Source: Paenibacillus mesophilus (GTDB lineage: Bacteria; Bacillota; Bacilli; Paenibacillales; NBRC-103111). From it: a DNA stretch of 64,000 nucleotides. This document shows positions 24,789 through 33,145 of this stretch, piece after piece. The notes under the pieces were generated by a model. That model did no database searches. It was not told where the DNA came from and worked only from the letters and a program-made list of their open reading frames with translations. Location: positions 1 to 64,000 of the forward strand of contig NZ_VCRA01000020.1 of NCBI RefSeq assembly GCF_005938385.1, in the 5' to 3' direction. The first letter of the stretch is position 1. Each line of letters opens with the position of its first letter. The position numbers were made by a program, and so were the translations under genes.

Positions 24789-25349
24789 ATGATGTCCAAA
24801 AAAATTTTGATCATCACGGGGGATGCTGCGGAATCGCTGGAAGTATATTACCCGCTGTACCGCGTACTGGAAGAAGGGTATGAAGCCGTTGTCGCTTCCC
24901 CGACCAAGAAAGTGCTGCGGACGGTCGTGCACGATTTCGAAGGATGGGACACGTATACGGAAAAACCGGGCTATCAGCTGGAGTCTCACGTTTCGTTCGC
25001 GGATGTCAACCCGGCCGAGTTCGATGCCCTTATTATCCCGGGAGGCCGGGCGCCGGAATATATCCGGTTGAACGAGCACATCCCGCGCATCGTGGGCCAT
25101 TTTTTCGAAACGAATAAGCCCGTAGGCGCGATCTGCCACGCGGCTCTCGTGCTCGCCGCCCTGAAGAACAACAGCTATTTCGAAGGCCGCACGATGACCG
25201 CTTACACGGCTTGCAGACCGGACGTCGAGAACCTCGGCGCCTCTTACGCGAAAGAAACGCTTTGCGTGGACGGGAACATCGTCTCCGGCCATGCTTGGCC
25301 GGATTTGCCCGGCTTCATGCGCGAGTTTCTGAGGTTGGTTCGGGCTTGA
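24789..25349 (+). CDS. DJ-1/PfpI family protein (first of two)
   Basis: 186 residues. The nucleophile-elbow Cys sits in VGAICHAALVLAAL, with PGGRAPEYIRLNE ahead of it (family Glu/Gly loop) and GHAWPDLPGFM near the end. Family members act as deglycases, hydratases or stress chaperones; which applies here cannot be told. ATG chosen with AAAGGAG six bases before; a second ATG follows immediately. A paralogue of the same family is at 50460-50984. Confidence 0.87.
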   Translation: MMSKKILIITGDAAESLEVYYPLYRVLEEGYEAVVASPTKKVLRTVVHDFEGWDTYTEKPGYQLESHVSFADVNPAEFDALIIPGGRAPEYIRLNEHIPRIVGHFFETNKPVGAICHAALVLAALKNNSYFEGRTMTAYTACRPDVENLGASYAKETLCVDGNIVSGHAWPDLPGFMREFLRLVRA

Positions 25350-25363
25350 CTTTGTAAAATGTT

Positions 25364-25391
25364 GCGGCGCAGTTGCGCCGCTTTATTTTTT
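25364..25391 (+). terminator. terminator after the DJ-1 gene
   Basis: GCGGCGCA-GT-TGCGCCGC then TTTATTTTTT. Confidence 0.88.
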
Positions 25392-25407
25392 AGGATGAAC
25401 CTGGACA

Positions 25408-25434
25408 ACAAAAAAGCGGTGCCTAAGCACCGCC
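25408..25434 (-). terminator. terminator after the Asp23 gene
   Basis: Minus strand GCGGTGC-TTAG-GCACCGC followed by TTTTTT, directly after the stop at 25441. Confidence 0.88.
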
Positions 25435-25440
25435 CGTTCA

Positions 25441-25821
25441 TTACTTGATTCGTACAGCCGCTTCTTCCGCTTCCTCTTCCTTAAAAGCGACGCCTTCGAC
25501 TTTCACGTTGACTTCCACTACGTTCAATCCCGTCATGTTTTCCACGGCTTCTTTCACGTTTTCCTGCAGTTGGCGGCAAACCTCTTGTATTTTCGAACCG
25601 AAATTGACGATTACGCGCAAATCAATCGCCGCTTCCAATTGTCCGACTTCAACGGATACGCCCTTCTGCACGTTTTTCCCGCTGAGCCGTTTTGCCAATC
25701 CTTCCGAAATGCCTCCCGACATGGCGGCGACTCCCGGTGTTTCAAGTGCGGCCAGTCCGGCGATCGTAGCTACGACGTCATCGGAAATGCGGATCATTCC
25801 CGTTTGATTGTCAACGGACAT
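25441..25821 (-). CDS. Asp23/Gls24 family envelope stress response protein
   Basis: 126 residues matching Asp23/Gls24 (DUF322): IRISDDVVATIAGLAALETPGVAAMSGG, VSVEVGQLEAAIDLRVIVNFG, IQEVCRQLQENVKEAVENMTGLNVVEVNVKVEGV. Related proteins (YqhY, YloU) are abundant and linked to lipid or envelope stress. ATG at 25821 with AAGGAG eight bases before. Transcribed alone with its own terminator. Confidence 0.9.
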   Translation of the reverse strand: MSVDNQTGMIRISDDVVATIAGLAALETPGVAAMSGGISEGLAKRLSGKNVQKGVSVEVGQLEAAIDLRVIVNFGSKIQEVCRQLQENVKEAVENMTGLNVVEVNVKVEGVAFKEEEAEEAAVRIK

Positions 25822-25966
25822 TCGTCTCACTCCTTGTATACGAATATTTCCATTGTACCTTGTCCGGAGGTCGGTTCGCAACCAAACGGGAAACGTTCGG
25901 AAATCGTTCATTTGTTCTATGCATTTTCAAATTTTTCCTTTATAGTAGAATAGGATTTGGAACAAT

Positions 25967-26010
25967 AAGGAACTTTAACGGAATAGGTCGGTAATTCGGT
26001 TAAAGTTCCT
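25967..26010. repeat. palindromic repeat family A, copy 2 (short form)
   Basis: AAGGAACTTTAACGGAATA, a short GGTCGGT core, then AATTCGGTTAAAGTTCCT. Only 44 bases because the inner arms are missing. It lies in the leader region of the Ca2+/H+ antiporter gene and could fold in its mRNA. Confidence 0.8.
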
Positions 26011-26045
26011 AAGGAACACTGGTACAAGTCGGAAGGAGCATGGAT

Positions 26046-27107
26046 ATGAAACAAAAGCTGTTTTACGCCATTTTGATTGCAAGCTTCGCCGTTAGCGCAA
26101 TCGCCCATTACAGCGGGATGTCCAGCACGCTGCAATTTTTCCTGTGCTGTATTGCCGTCATATTCGCCGCGGGCTTCATGGGAAAAGCGACGGAAAGCGT
26201 GGCCCACTATGCCGGTCAGCGGGTCGGCGGATTTTTGAACGCTACGTTCGGCAATGCGGCCGAGCTGATCATCGCGATTTTCCTCGTCAAGGACGGCCTG
26301 CACGATATGGTCAAGGCGAGCATCACCGGCTCGATCATCGGCAACATGCTGCTCGTTCTCGGCCTCAGCGTGTTGTTCGGGGGCTTGAAATATAAAGTCC
26401 AAAACTTCAACGTCAAGCTGGCGGGCTACAACGCGTCTCTGATGCTGCTGTCCGTCGTGGCCTTGTTCATACCGGCGCTGTTTGCCAAAAGCTTCACCAC
26501 CAAGGAAACGGACACGCTCAGCCTCGTTGTCGCCGTCATTCTGATATTGGCTTATGTGCTATGGCTGCTCTTCTCCATGATTACTCACAAGGAAGAGCTG
26601 AGCGACACCGCCTCTGTCCACGTCGAGGATGCGAACGCGCACGAGATGAATTGGAGCAAAGGGAAATCCATTCTGTTCCTGCTGCTCGCCACCGTCATGG
26701 TCGCTTTCATCAGCGAATGGCTCGTCGGTACGCTGGAGGAATTTACGCACAAGTTCGGCTTGTCCGAGCTGTTCGTCGGCGCATTCCTGATCGCCATCAT
26801 CGGCAATGCTGCGGAGCACAGCGCCGCCATCTTCCTTGCCATGAAAAACAAAATCGGCGCCGCCGTCGAAATCGCCATCGGCAGCAGCTTGCAAATCGCC
26901 TTGTTCGTGGCCCCGGTGCTCGTTCTCGTCAGCTATTTCATGGGCAATACGATGAACATCGTCTTCACCACTTACGAGCTCGCCGCAATCGGGGTATCGG
27001 CGGTGATCGCCAAGTCCATTTCCCAGGACGGGTCGACGAGCTGGTACGAAGGCGTGCTGCTGCTGGTCGTCTATGTCATATTGGGGATCGCGTTTTTCCT
27101 CGTGTAA
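26046..27107 (+). CDS. calcium/proton antiporter (CaxA/ChaA, YfkE-like)
   Basis: 353 residues, about eleven membrane helices. Both cation-binding repeats of the CaCA family are present: NATFGNAAELIIAIF and AIIGNAAEHSAAIFLA, each followed by the Ser/Gly segments that face the pore. It exports Ca2+ in exchange for protons. The ATG at 26046 is preferred because AAGGAG lies seven bases before it; an in-frame ATG at 26040 is too close to the site. A short family A repeat lies just upstream. Confidence 0.9.
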   Translation: MKQKLFYAILIASFAVSAIAHYSGMSSTLQFFLCCIAVIFAAGFMGKATESVAHYAGQRVGGFLNATFGNAAELIIAIFLVKDGLHDMVKASITGSIIGNMLLVLGLSVLFGGLKYKVQNFNVKLAGYNASLMLLSVVALFIPALFAKSFTTKETDTLSLVVAVILILAYVLWLLFSMITHKEELSDTASVHVEDANAHEMNWSKGKSILFLLLATVMVAFISEWLVGTLEEFTHKFGLSELFVGAFLIAIIGNAAEHSAAIFLAMKNKIGAAVEIAIGSSLQIALFVAPVLVLVSYFMGNTMNIVFTTYELAAIGVSAVIAKSISQDGSTSWYEGVLLLVVYVILGIAFFLV

Positions 27108-27121
27108 ATCGGCCGGCTACG

Positions 27122-27314
27122 GTTTACGGAACTGTGTTCCGCTATTCGCCTGCGAAAATCGTATATTCCAAAAATAAAGGAACTCACGTCCGTAATTCAG
27201 CCTCCTTGCTGCGTTTTTCCATGAAAATCGGGAGGATTACGGAATGAAGTTCCTTTATTTGATGGATGTGCCGGAAACCGGCGGGTTTAACGGAACATAG
27301 TTCCTCTATTCTTT
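27122..27314. repeat. composite repeat: direct repeats flanking an inverted repeat
   Basis: Two direct copies of TTTA(A)CGGAAC..(T/A)GTTCC.CTATTC (27123-27147 and 27286-27311) flank an inverted repeat AAATAAAGGAACT (27172-27184) / AGTTCCTTTATTT (27248-27260), whose inner arms CCGTAAT..CCTCC and GGAGGATTACGG also pair. The ends resemble family A but are distinct. No gene is present. Confidence 0.7.
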
Positions 27315-27318
27315 CGGA

Positions 27319-27352
27319 TAAAAAAACGAGCGGCTCGCCGGGAGCTACTCGT
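27319..27352 (-). terminator. ylaN terminator
   Basis: Minus strand ACGAGTAGCTC-CCGGC-GAGCCGCTCGT then TTTTTTT. The first arm contains the ylaN stop codon. Confidence 0.8.
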
Positions 27353-27638
27353 CTTTGTTTTTGGCCAACGCCTCGTGCAATTGGGCCAGCTTGCGCTCCA
27401 ACTCGCTCAAGATGCTCTTGCCGACTATTTCGGAAATAAGTCCCGCGCGCGCCGCGAAGTCGATTTCCCGGGAGAGCCCATACATCTGTGTATCCAACAC
27501 CTCTTCATAAAGAGGGCATCTGCGATTCGTTAACGATTCCATCTGGATTTGAATCAGCTTCTCGATGTTGTCCGCATCTTCTTGAAGAAGCGTCAACGCT
27601 TTCTGGTGCAAGCTGTCCATGACGTCCGATGAAGACAT
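27345..27638 (-). CDS. ylaN: YlaN family protein (DUF1507)
   Basis: 97 residues. RRCPLYEEVLDTQMYGLSREIDFAARAGLI is nearly identical to the YlaN core. In B. subtilis and Staphylococcus YlaN is linked to iron homeostasis and acts on Fur; it becomes essential when iron is limited. The ATG at 27638 has AAGGGGG seven bases upstream; an upstream GTG/ATG extension lacks support. Transcribed alone. Confidence 0.92.
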   Translation of the reverse strand: MSSSDVMDSLHQKALTLLQEDADNIEKLIQIQMESLTNRRCPLYEEVLDTQMYGLSREIDFAARAGLISEIVGKSILSELERKLAQLHEALAKNKDE

Positions 27639-27806
27639 CCCGTTTCCCCCTTTGCGCAAAGCTCATCCAGCTTCTATAAGCTTATGATAGACGAAAACCG
27701 GCGATTACACAAGCGATAAGAAACGAATGCCCGATTTTTCGGATTGAATCCGCACGGGCCAGCCGATACAATAAGATCGAACCTATACACAGTGAGGAGC
27801 ACGCGG

Positions 27807-29054
27807 ATGAACGCGGAAACGAATCCTTTCAACCGAAGCTTCGATCATTTGGAAGCTTTGGCCGATACGATCGGCGAAGTGCTGGAAGCGCCCGTTACGA
27901 TCGAAGATGCAAACCATCGCCTGCTCGCTTACAGCAAGCATGATCTGCATACGGACGCGGCCCGAATCGCCACCATTATCGGCAGGCGGGTACCCGAGAA
28001 TGTTATAGGCAGCCTATGGAAGGACGGCGTCATCCCCCGCCTGATGGAAAGCGACGAGCCGCTGCGTGTGAAATCGATCGGCGAAGTCGGGCTCGGCGAT
28101 CGTGTCGCCGTCTCGATACGCAAGGACAATCATGTCCTCGGCTATATATGGGCGATCGAGGCATACCGCCCGTTGGACCAAAAGGCGCTATACCAATTAA
28201 AAATGGCGGCCGGCGCCGCAAAAATCAAGCTGCTGCGGCTGCAGACGCAAAGGCGCAAAGAGGACGAGGAGCGCCGCGACTTGTTCTGGGAGCTTCTGAC
28301 CGGCCACCATAAGACGATTCAGCAGGCAAACTCGAAAGCCCAGGCGCTCGGCATCCGGCTTCCCGGAACGTTTTGCGTCACCGTGTTCCAATTCCGCTCC
28401 GACGTCAACGACACGCTCCATCAGCAAATTCATTATATCGTTACGACGACGCAGCGGGTCCGCCCGGTGTTTCATGTCATAACCGGCAATCAGCTGATCG
28501 TGCTCGTGGCAAGCGCAAATGCGGCCCGTTTTTCCGCGGATGCGGCGGAGTTCGTAACGGCCTTTTGCCAACAAATCAACGACCGGTTCGCCAGCCCGCC
28601 GCTCGAAGCCGGCATCGGCGCCGTCTATGAAGAAATTACTTCCGTCGAACAAAGCTACCGCGAAGCGCTGACCGTGCTGCAGATCAAGGCACAGTTCCCC
28701 GCGGAGACAGGGACGATCGTCCATTATCACGAGCTCGGCTATTATCGCTATCTTCCTTACTTTCTCGAACAGAAGCGGCTGCACCGGTATGAGAATCCGT
28801 GCTTGAGACGGCTTCGTGCGTACGATCGGGAACATCATGCCAATCTCCTCGAAACGCTGGAGATGTTTCTCGCTGCCGGCGGAAACGCCAAAGAGGCGGC
28901 CGACGCGCTTCATGTGCACACGAATACGCTGGCATACCGGCTGAAGCGGATCGCGGATATCGGAGGGATCGATTTCACGAACACCGATCAACGAATAACG
29001 CTGTTTTTGGATATCAAAACGGATAAATGGAGCGGGAGCCCGGAGACTTTGTGA
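27807..29054 (+). CDS. CdaR/PucR-type regulator, probably AdeR
   Basis: 415 residues. The N-terminal GAF-like sensor (ADTIGEVLEAPVTIEDANHRLLAYSKHD), a central GGDEF-related CdaR segment and the C-terminal PucR helix-turn-helix (LETLEMFLAAGGNAKEAADALHVHTNTLAYRLKRI) are visible. It lies 102 bases before ald in the same direction. In B. subtilis the PucR-family regulator AdeR (YukF) activates ald in response to alanine, so the same role is likely here. GAGGAG precedes the ATG. Confidence 0.88.
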   Translation: MNAETNPFNRSFDHLEALADTIGEVLEAPVTIEDANHRLLAYSKHDLHTDAARIATIIGRRVPENVIGSLWKDGVIPRLMESDEPLRVKSIGEVGLGDRVAVSIRKDNHVLGYIWAIEAYRPLDQKALYQLKMAAGAAKIKLLRLQTQRRKEDEERRDLFWELLTGHHKTIQQANSKAQALGIRLPGTFCVTVFQFRSDVNDTLHQQIHYIVTTTQRVRPVFHVITGNQLIVLVASANAARFSADAAEFVTAFCQQINDRFASPPLEAGIGAVYEEITSVEQSYREALTVLQIKAQFPAETGTIVHYHELGYYRYLPYFLEQKRLHRYENPCLRRLRAYDREHHANLLETLEMFLAAGGNAKEAADALHVHTNTLAYRLKRIADIGGIDFTNTDQRITLFLDIKTDKWSGSPETL

Positions 29055-29156
29055 TTTTTCACAAGCCCGGTCTCTTTTTTTCTCGGTTCGGGACGAAGCC
29101 GTACGGCTTGTTCGCACGTATACTTGTATCGATAACGTGCGGGGGAGCTGGAAAAC

Positions 29157-30266
29157 ATGAGAATCGGCATACCGAAAGAAATCAAAAACAACGAAAACCG
29201 GGTGGCGATTACGCCTGCCGGAGTAATGGCGCTGGCCAAAGCCGGGCACGAGGTCCGGATCGAGAACAATGCGGGCGCCGGAAGCGGCTTCCGCGACGAA
29301 GATTATGCGGCGGCGGGCGCCGTCCTGTGCGCCGAAGCTTCCGATGTATGGGACCGTTCGGACATGGTCATGAAAGTGAAGGAGCCGCTGCCCGAAGAAT
29401 ACCGGTTTTTCCGGCAAGAGCTGATCTTGTTCACTTATTTGCACCTGGCGGCCGAGCCGGAGCTTGCGAAAGCGCTCACAGCAAAAGGCGTGACCGCCAT
29501 CGCTTACGAAACGGTGCAAGTGAACCGCACGCTGCCGCTGCTCACTCCGATGAGCGAAGTGGCCGGACGGATGGCCGCGCAAATCGGCGCGCAATTTCTG
29601 GAGAGGCCAAAAGGCGGCAAAGGCATTCTTCTCGGCGGCGTCCCCGGCGTGAAGCGCGGAAAAGTGACGATCATCGGAGGCGGCGTAGTCGGCACGAATG
29701 CGGCCAAAATCGCGATCGGGCTGGGCGCCGACGTTACGATCATCGATATGAACGCGGAGAGGCTGCGGCAGCTCGACGACATATTCGGCACGCAAATCCA
29801 TACGCTCATGTCCAATCCGCTTCATATTGCGGAGGCGGTAGCCGAATCCGATCTCGTTATCGGAGCGGTCCTCATTCCGGGTGCCAAAGCACCGAAGCTA
29901 GTCCCGGAAAGCGCCGTCCGCTCGATGTCGCCGGGCTCCGTCATCCTCGACGTCGCGATCGACCAAGGCGGCATATTCGAAACCGTCGACCGTCTCACAA
30001 CCCATGACAGCCCTACTTACGAAAAATTCGGAGTCGTCCATTACGCGGTAGCGAACATGCCGGGTGCCGTACCCCGTACCTCTACGATGGCCCTGACCAA
30101 CGCCACGCTGCCTTACGCGCTCGAAATCGCCAATCACGGAGTACTTGCACTGTCACGCAACGAAGCGCTCCTGAGCGGCGTCAACACGATGCGGGGGGCC
30201 GTCACGCATCCGGCGGTTGCCAAAGATTTGGGCTACGCGTTCGTCCCCGTCGGGCAGGCGGTTTGA
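29157..30266 (+). CDS. ald: alanine dehydrogenase
   Basis: 369 residues. MRIGIPKEIKNNENRVAITPAG start, substrate Lys in MVMKVKEPLPEEY, catalytic His in FTYLHLAAE, NAD fold VTIIGGGVVGTNAAKIA, DVAIDQGGIFET and NMPGAVPRTST. It converts L-alanine to pyruvate and ammonia with NAD, allowing growth on alanine and supporting sporulation. Strong GGGGGAG upstream. Preceded by the probable AdeR activator. Confidence 0.97.
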   Translation: MRIGIPKEIKNNENRVAITPAGVMALAKAGHEVRIENNAGAGSGFRDEDYAAAGAVLCAEASDVWDRSDMVMKVKEPLPEEYRFFRQELILFTYLHLAAEPELAKALTAKGVTAIAYETVQVNRTLPLLTPMSEVAGRMAAQIGAQFLERPKGGKGILLGGVPGVKRGKVTIIGGGVVGTNAAKIAIGLGADVTIIDMNAERLRQLDDIFGTQIHTLMSNPLHIAEAVAESDLVIGAVLIPGAKAPKLVPESAVRSMSPGSVILDVAIDQGGIFETVDRLTTHDSPTYEKFGVVHYAVANMPGAVPRTSTMALTNATLPYALEIANHGVLALSRNEALLSGVNTMRGAVTHPAVAKDLGYAFVPVGQAV

Positions 30267-30427
30267 TCCGCACAGATTGTGCTTGAGGTCTAAAGAAAAA
30301 CGACTACTTCAAAGGGTGAGCGACCGCTACTCTCACTCCGAAAACCGGAAGTTTGCCATGCTCTTCAGAAGCTCATACTTCGCTTTAGCCATTTAACAAA
30401 GTTAACGTAAGGCATGTCAGGTGAACA
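30267..30427. other. intergenic stretch after ald, no gene seen
   Basis: No convincing reading frame or terminator. It leads into the large inverted repeat. Confidence 0.5.
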
Positions 30428-30632
30428 ACGAACCGTATTTGCTTATTTGTAAACCTCATTGCGCTATCTGGCTCCATTTCTCGGGAATTTGACGATTAGT
30501 GAACCTGGCGTAACTATTACTGAACTTAAGTTCAGTAATAGTAAAATTTGGTTCGCTACTTCCCGAATTCGCCCATCTGGCAAGTAAATAGCGCATTAAA
30601 GTTCAGTAATAGTGAAGTTTGGTTCGTACAGA
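30428..30632. repeat. ~200-bp imperfect inverted repeat with perfect 30-bp core
   Basis: The centre, ACTATTACTGAACTT / AAGTTCAGTAATAGT (30513-30542), is a perfect palindrome. The two ~100-base arms continue to match inverted (GGTTC.CTA, CCCGA, CCAGATAGCGCA, GGTTCGT). The right arm contains AAGTTCAGTAATAGTxAAxTTTGGTTCG twice (30528 and 30599). There is no reading frame of note. It looks like a small non-coding mobile or MITE-like element, or two units head to head. Confidence 0.75.
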
Positions 30633-30675
30633 CCCATATTCAACTGATTAGTAGAAATCGACTGATATTTCATGC

Positions 30676-30714
30676 AGAAAGGCTGTCCCGATTTTGATCG
30701 GGACAGCCTTTCTC
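30676..30714. terminator. terminator between ald side and the HPr-like gene
   Basis: GAAAGGCTGTCCCGAT-TTTG-ATCGGGACAGCCTTTC, a perfect stem. The T-rich ends are modest. It serves the minus-strand HPr-like gene and may also stop transcripts from ald. Confidence 0.8.
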
Positions 30715-30738
30715 ATCTTAAAGCCAACTATATAACGA

Positions 30739-30987
30739 TTACTCGCTTACTACGTTTACGATCAAGCTATGCTTCTTGAACACATCCACCATTGCAGTCG
30801 TCGCTTCTGCGGCGTCGGGACCGTGCACGTGCAAATCGTAAGTGCCCGTATCGAGCAAAGTCGTAAACAGGCCGAGTATGCTTTTGACGTCGATGAATTT
30901 ATTTTCATATTGGAGAACGATGGAAGCTCTGAATTTGTTGGCTGTTTGCGAAATTTCTACGATTGCCGCGTTGCTTGCGCTTGTCAT
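30739..30987 (-). CDS. HPr-like protein lacking the active-site histidine (Crh-like)
   Basis: 82 residues. SQTANKFRASIVLQYENKFIDVKSILGLF follows the HPr fold, and the regulatory Ser (Ser36, equivalent to Ser46) is kept in VKSILGL. The N-terminal strand and the catalytic HARP region are absent: the place of His15 is taken by a Ser-Ala-Ser-Asn stretch. Such a protein cannot carry phosphate in the PTS but could, like Crh, be phosphorylated by HPr kinase and act with CcpA. ATG at 30987 with GGAGGG seven bases before it. Confidence 0.8.
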   Translation of the reverse strand: MTSASNAAIVEISQTANKFRASIVLQYENKFIDVKSILGLFTTLLDTGTYDLHVHGPDAAEATTAMVDVFKKHSLIVNVVSE

Positions 30988-31092
30988 GAACAATCCCTCC
31001 AAGTAGAAGCGGCACTAGTCCGACTTCCGTATTTAATTACTATCTTATCGAAGAACGCGTATTCGCGCAACGATCATTTTGCCTGAATATGC

Positions 31093-32208
31093 TTACTTCA
31101 AATGCTCGGGGTTGAGCCCTTCGAGCTCCGGAATGACGAAACGGCCGTCTTTACGGATCAGGACATCGTCGAAATAAATTTCTCCTCCGCCGTATTCGGG
31201 CCGCTGGATCAGCACCAGGTCCCAATGCACCGATGACCGGTTGCCGTTGTCGCATTCCTCGTACGCTTGGCCCGGAGTGAAATGAAGGCTGCCGTCGATC
31301 TTCTCGTCGAACAGCGTATCCTTCATCGGATGCAAAATGTGCGGATTGAAGCCTAGGCTGAATTCGCCGATGTAGCGCGCGCCTTCGTCCGTATCCAGCA
31401 CCTCGTTCAACCGTTTCGTATCGTTCGCCGTCGCTTCGACGATTTTGCCGTTCTCGAAACGGAAGCGGACATTCTCGAATGTAATGCCCGAGTTGACGCT
31501 TGGCGTATTGTAAGACAGCACCCCGTTGACGGAATCCCGCACCGGGCAGGAGAATACTTCCCCGTCCGGAATGTTGCGGTGTCCCGCGCATTTTTTGGCG
31601 CCGATGCCTTTGATCGAGAACGACAGGTCGGTACCGGGGCTTATGATTCGCACTTTGTCGGTACGGGTCATTAAATCGGCTAGCGGATTCATCGCCGCGT
31701 CCATTTTCCGGTAATCCAAATTGCAGACGTCGAAGTAAAAATCCTCGAATGCGCGCGTGCTCATATTGGCCAGCTGAGCCATCGACGGGTTCGGGTAGCG
31801 CAGGACGACCCATTTCGTCTTCTTGACCCTGCGTTCCAGATGGATCGGCTTGTAATAAATGCTTTTGTACAAATCGTGCTTGTCGCTCGGAACGTCGGAC
31901 ATTTCGTTAACGTTTTCTCCCGAACGGACGGCTATGTAGCAATCCATTTGCTCCATCCGGCGCAAATCCATCTCGGCCCAATGCTCGAGCTGCTCTTTCG
32001 TAATCGACTGGAGCAACGAGCTTAGAACGGCGCGGTCTTCGTACAGCACGTAAGGGTATCCGCCTTTGGCGTGAACTTCCTCTACGAGACAACGGACAAT
32101 TTCCCGCTCGGAGCCGATCATTTCGATCAGCACTTTTTCGCCGGGCTTCACGTCCACGGAATAGCCGACCAGATTGGCGGCCAAAGTTTGCAGGCGGGAA
32201 TCTCTCAT
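31093..32208 (-). CDS. M29 family aminopeptidase
   Basis: 371 residues, similar throughout to thermophilic aminopeptidase II (AmpS/PepS, M29) proteins. The segments SPGTDLSFSIKGIGA, GEVFSCPVRDSVNG, EFSLGFNPHI and SSVHWDLVL supply Glu, His and Asp ligands for two metals. It trims N-terminal residues from peptides in the cytoplasm. The start at 32208 is favoured; AAGGAG lies 12 bases before it and directly abuts another ATG at 32220. Followed upstream by the TVP38 gene with a 16-base gap. Confidence 0.85.
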   Translation of the reverse strand: MRDSRLQTLAANLVGYSVDVKPGEKVLIEMIGSEREIVRCLVEEVHAKGGYPYVLYEDRAVLSSLLQSITKEQLEHWAEMDLRRMEQMDCYIAVRSGENVNEMSDVPSDKHDLYKSIYYKPIHLERRVKKTKWVVLRYPNPSMAQLANMSTRAFEDFYFDVCNLDYRKMDAAMNPLADLMTRTDKVRIISPGTDLSFSIKGIGAKKCAGHRNIPDGEVFSCPVRDSVNGVLSYNTPSVNSGITFENVRFRFENGKIVEATANDTKRLNEVLDTDEGARYIGEFSLGFNPHILHPMKDTLFDEKIDGSLHFTPGQAYEECDNGNRSSVHWDLVLIQRPEYGGGEIYFDDVLIRKDGRFVIPELEGLNPEHLK

Positions 32209-32224
32209 AAGCGGAATCATCTCC

Positions 32225-32917
32225 TTAGATGGGATCGGTATCGTCACGCTTGGCGGTCCATTTCTGTTTCACCCAGTGGCCCAGCCAAAGCAGCAGAACG
32301 AACAGCAGCAACACGATCATCAGCCGGCCTTTATGCTCTTTGAACCGGATCAGGTCATGACCGATCAGCGTCTCCATCCATACGATCGGCAGCTTGCCGA
32401 TGACCGTAGCGGCAAAAAACGGCCGGAACCGGATTTTCGAAACACCGGCGCCGAAATTGACGAGCGACGAAGGAATGACCGGCATGAGCCGGCAAAGCAG
32501 CGTGTAGAAGAAGCCGTTATGCGCAACCTTTCGGTTGAATGACCGAACGTAAGCGTATTTAGCCAGCTTCGTCTCCACATAGTCGTGAGCGACATACCTC
32601 GCAATGAAAAAAGCGGCCGCCGCGGAAACGCATGACATCGCGTAATTAATCGCAAATCCGCCGTACAAGCCGAACACGTAAGCATTCGCACCGGCTATGA
32701 GCACGAACGGGATGAACGGGAACCAGGTTTGAAAAAAAATGGCCATCATTCCCGCCAGCACCGCAAATATGCCGAGAGAATGAAGCAGATCGGCCAATTG
32801 CTCGACATTGCCGTGCCGCAGCTCCCGTCCCGGTTCGGTGAATAGGACGAAATAGGCGACCGCCCCGAACAAGGCGAGCGGAATGGTGAATTTCCAACCG
32901 AGACGAATGTTGTTCAA
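32225..32917 (-). CDS. TVP38/TMEM64 (DedA superfamily) membrane protein
   Basis: 230 residues with about five membrane segments and the SNARE-assoc/VTT domain: FFQTWFPFIPFVLIAGANAYVFG, FFIARYVAHDYVE, FFYTLLCRLMPVIPSSLVNFGAGVSKIRFRPF. Members flip or transport lipids such as undecaprenyl phosphate or phosphatidylethanolamine in some lineages. TTG start with GGAGGG nine bases before. First gene of a two-gene unit with the M29 peptidase. Substrate not known. Confidence 0.85.
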   Translation of the reverse strand: MNNIRLGWKFTIPLALFGAVAYFVLFTEPGRELRHGNVEQLADLLHSLGIFAVLAGMMAIFFQTWFPFIPFVLIAGANAYVFGLYGGFAINYAMSCVSAAAAFFIARYVAHDYVETKLAKYAYVRSFNRKVAHNGFFYTLLCRLMPVIPSSLVNFGAGVSKIRFRPFFAATVIGKLPIVWMETLIGHDLIRFKEHKGRLMIVLLLFVLLLWLGHWVKQKWTAKRDDTDPI

Positions 32918-33145
32918 TCCGATAAGCCCTCCTTGTTTGCCCTGCTCCCCATTCGCCCACCGGGCAACCCGACGCTACCCGAAATAAAAGGAAAAAAGCC
33001 CCGTCCGGCCCCAAAATCGTTTGCTGTGCATCCGAATGAATCGCGGTCGACCAGAAGCTTTATTCATTGTATCACGGAATCGGGAGTTGTAAATGGAAAC
33101 GAGGGCAAGCTTCCGCGCAGCTTGACCGTTCGGCTCGGCAGCGCA

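Noticed and set aside
28197..29825. 542-codon minus-strand frame across the AdeR-like gene and ald
   Set aside because: Shadow of two strong genes.
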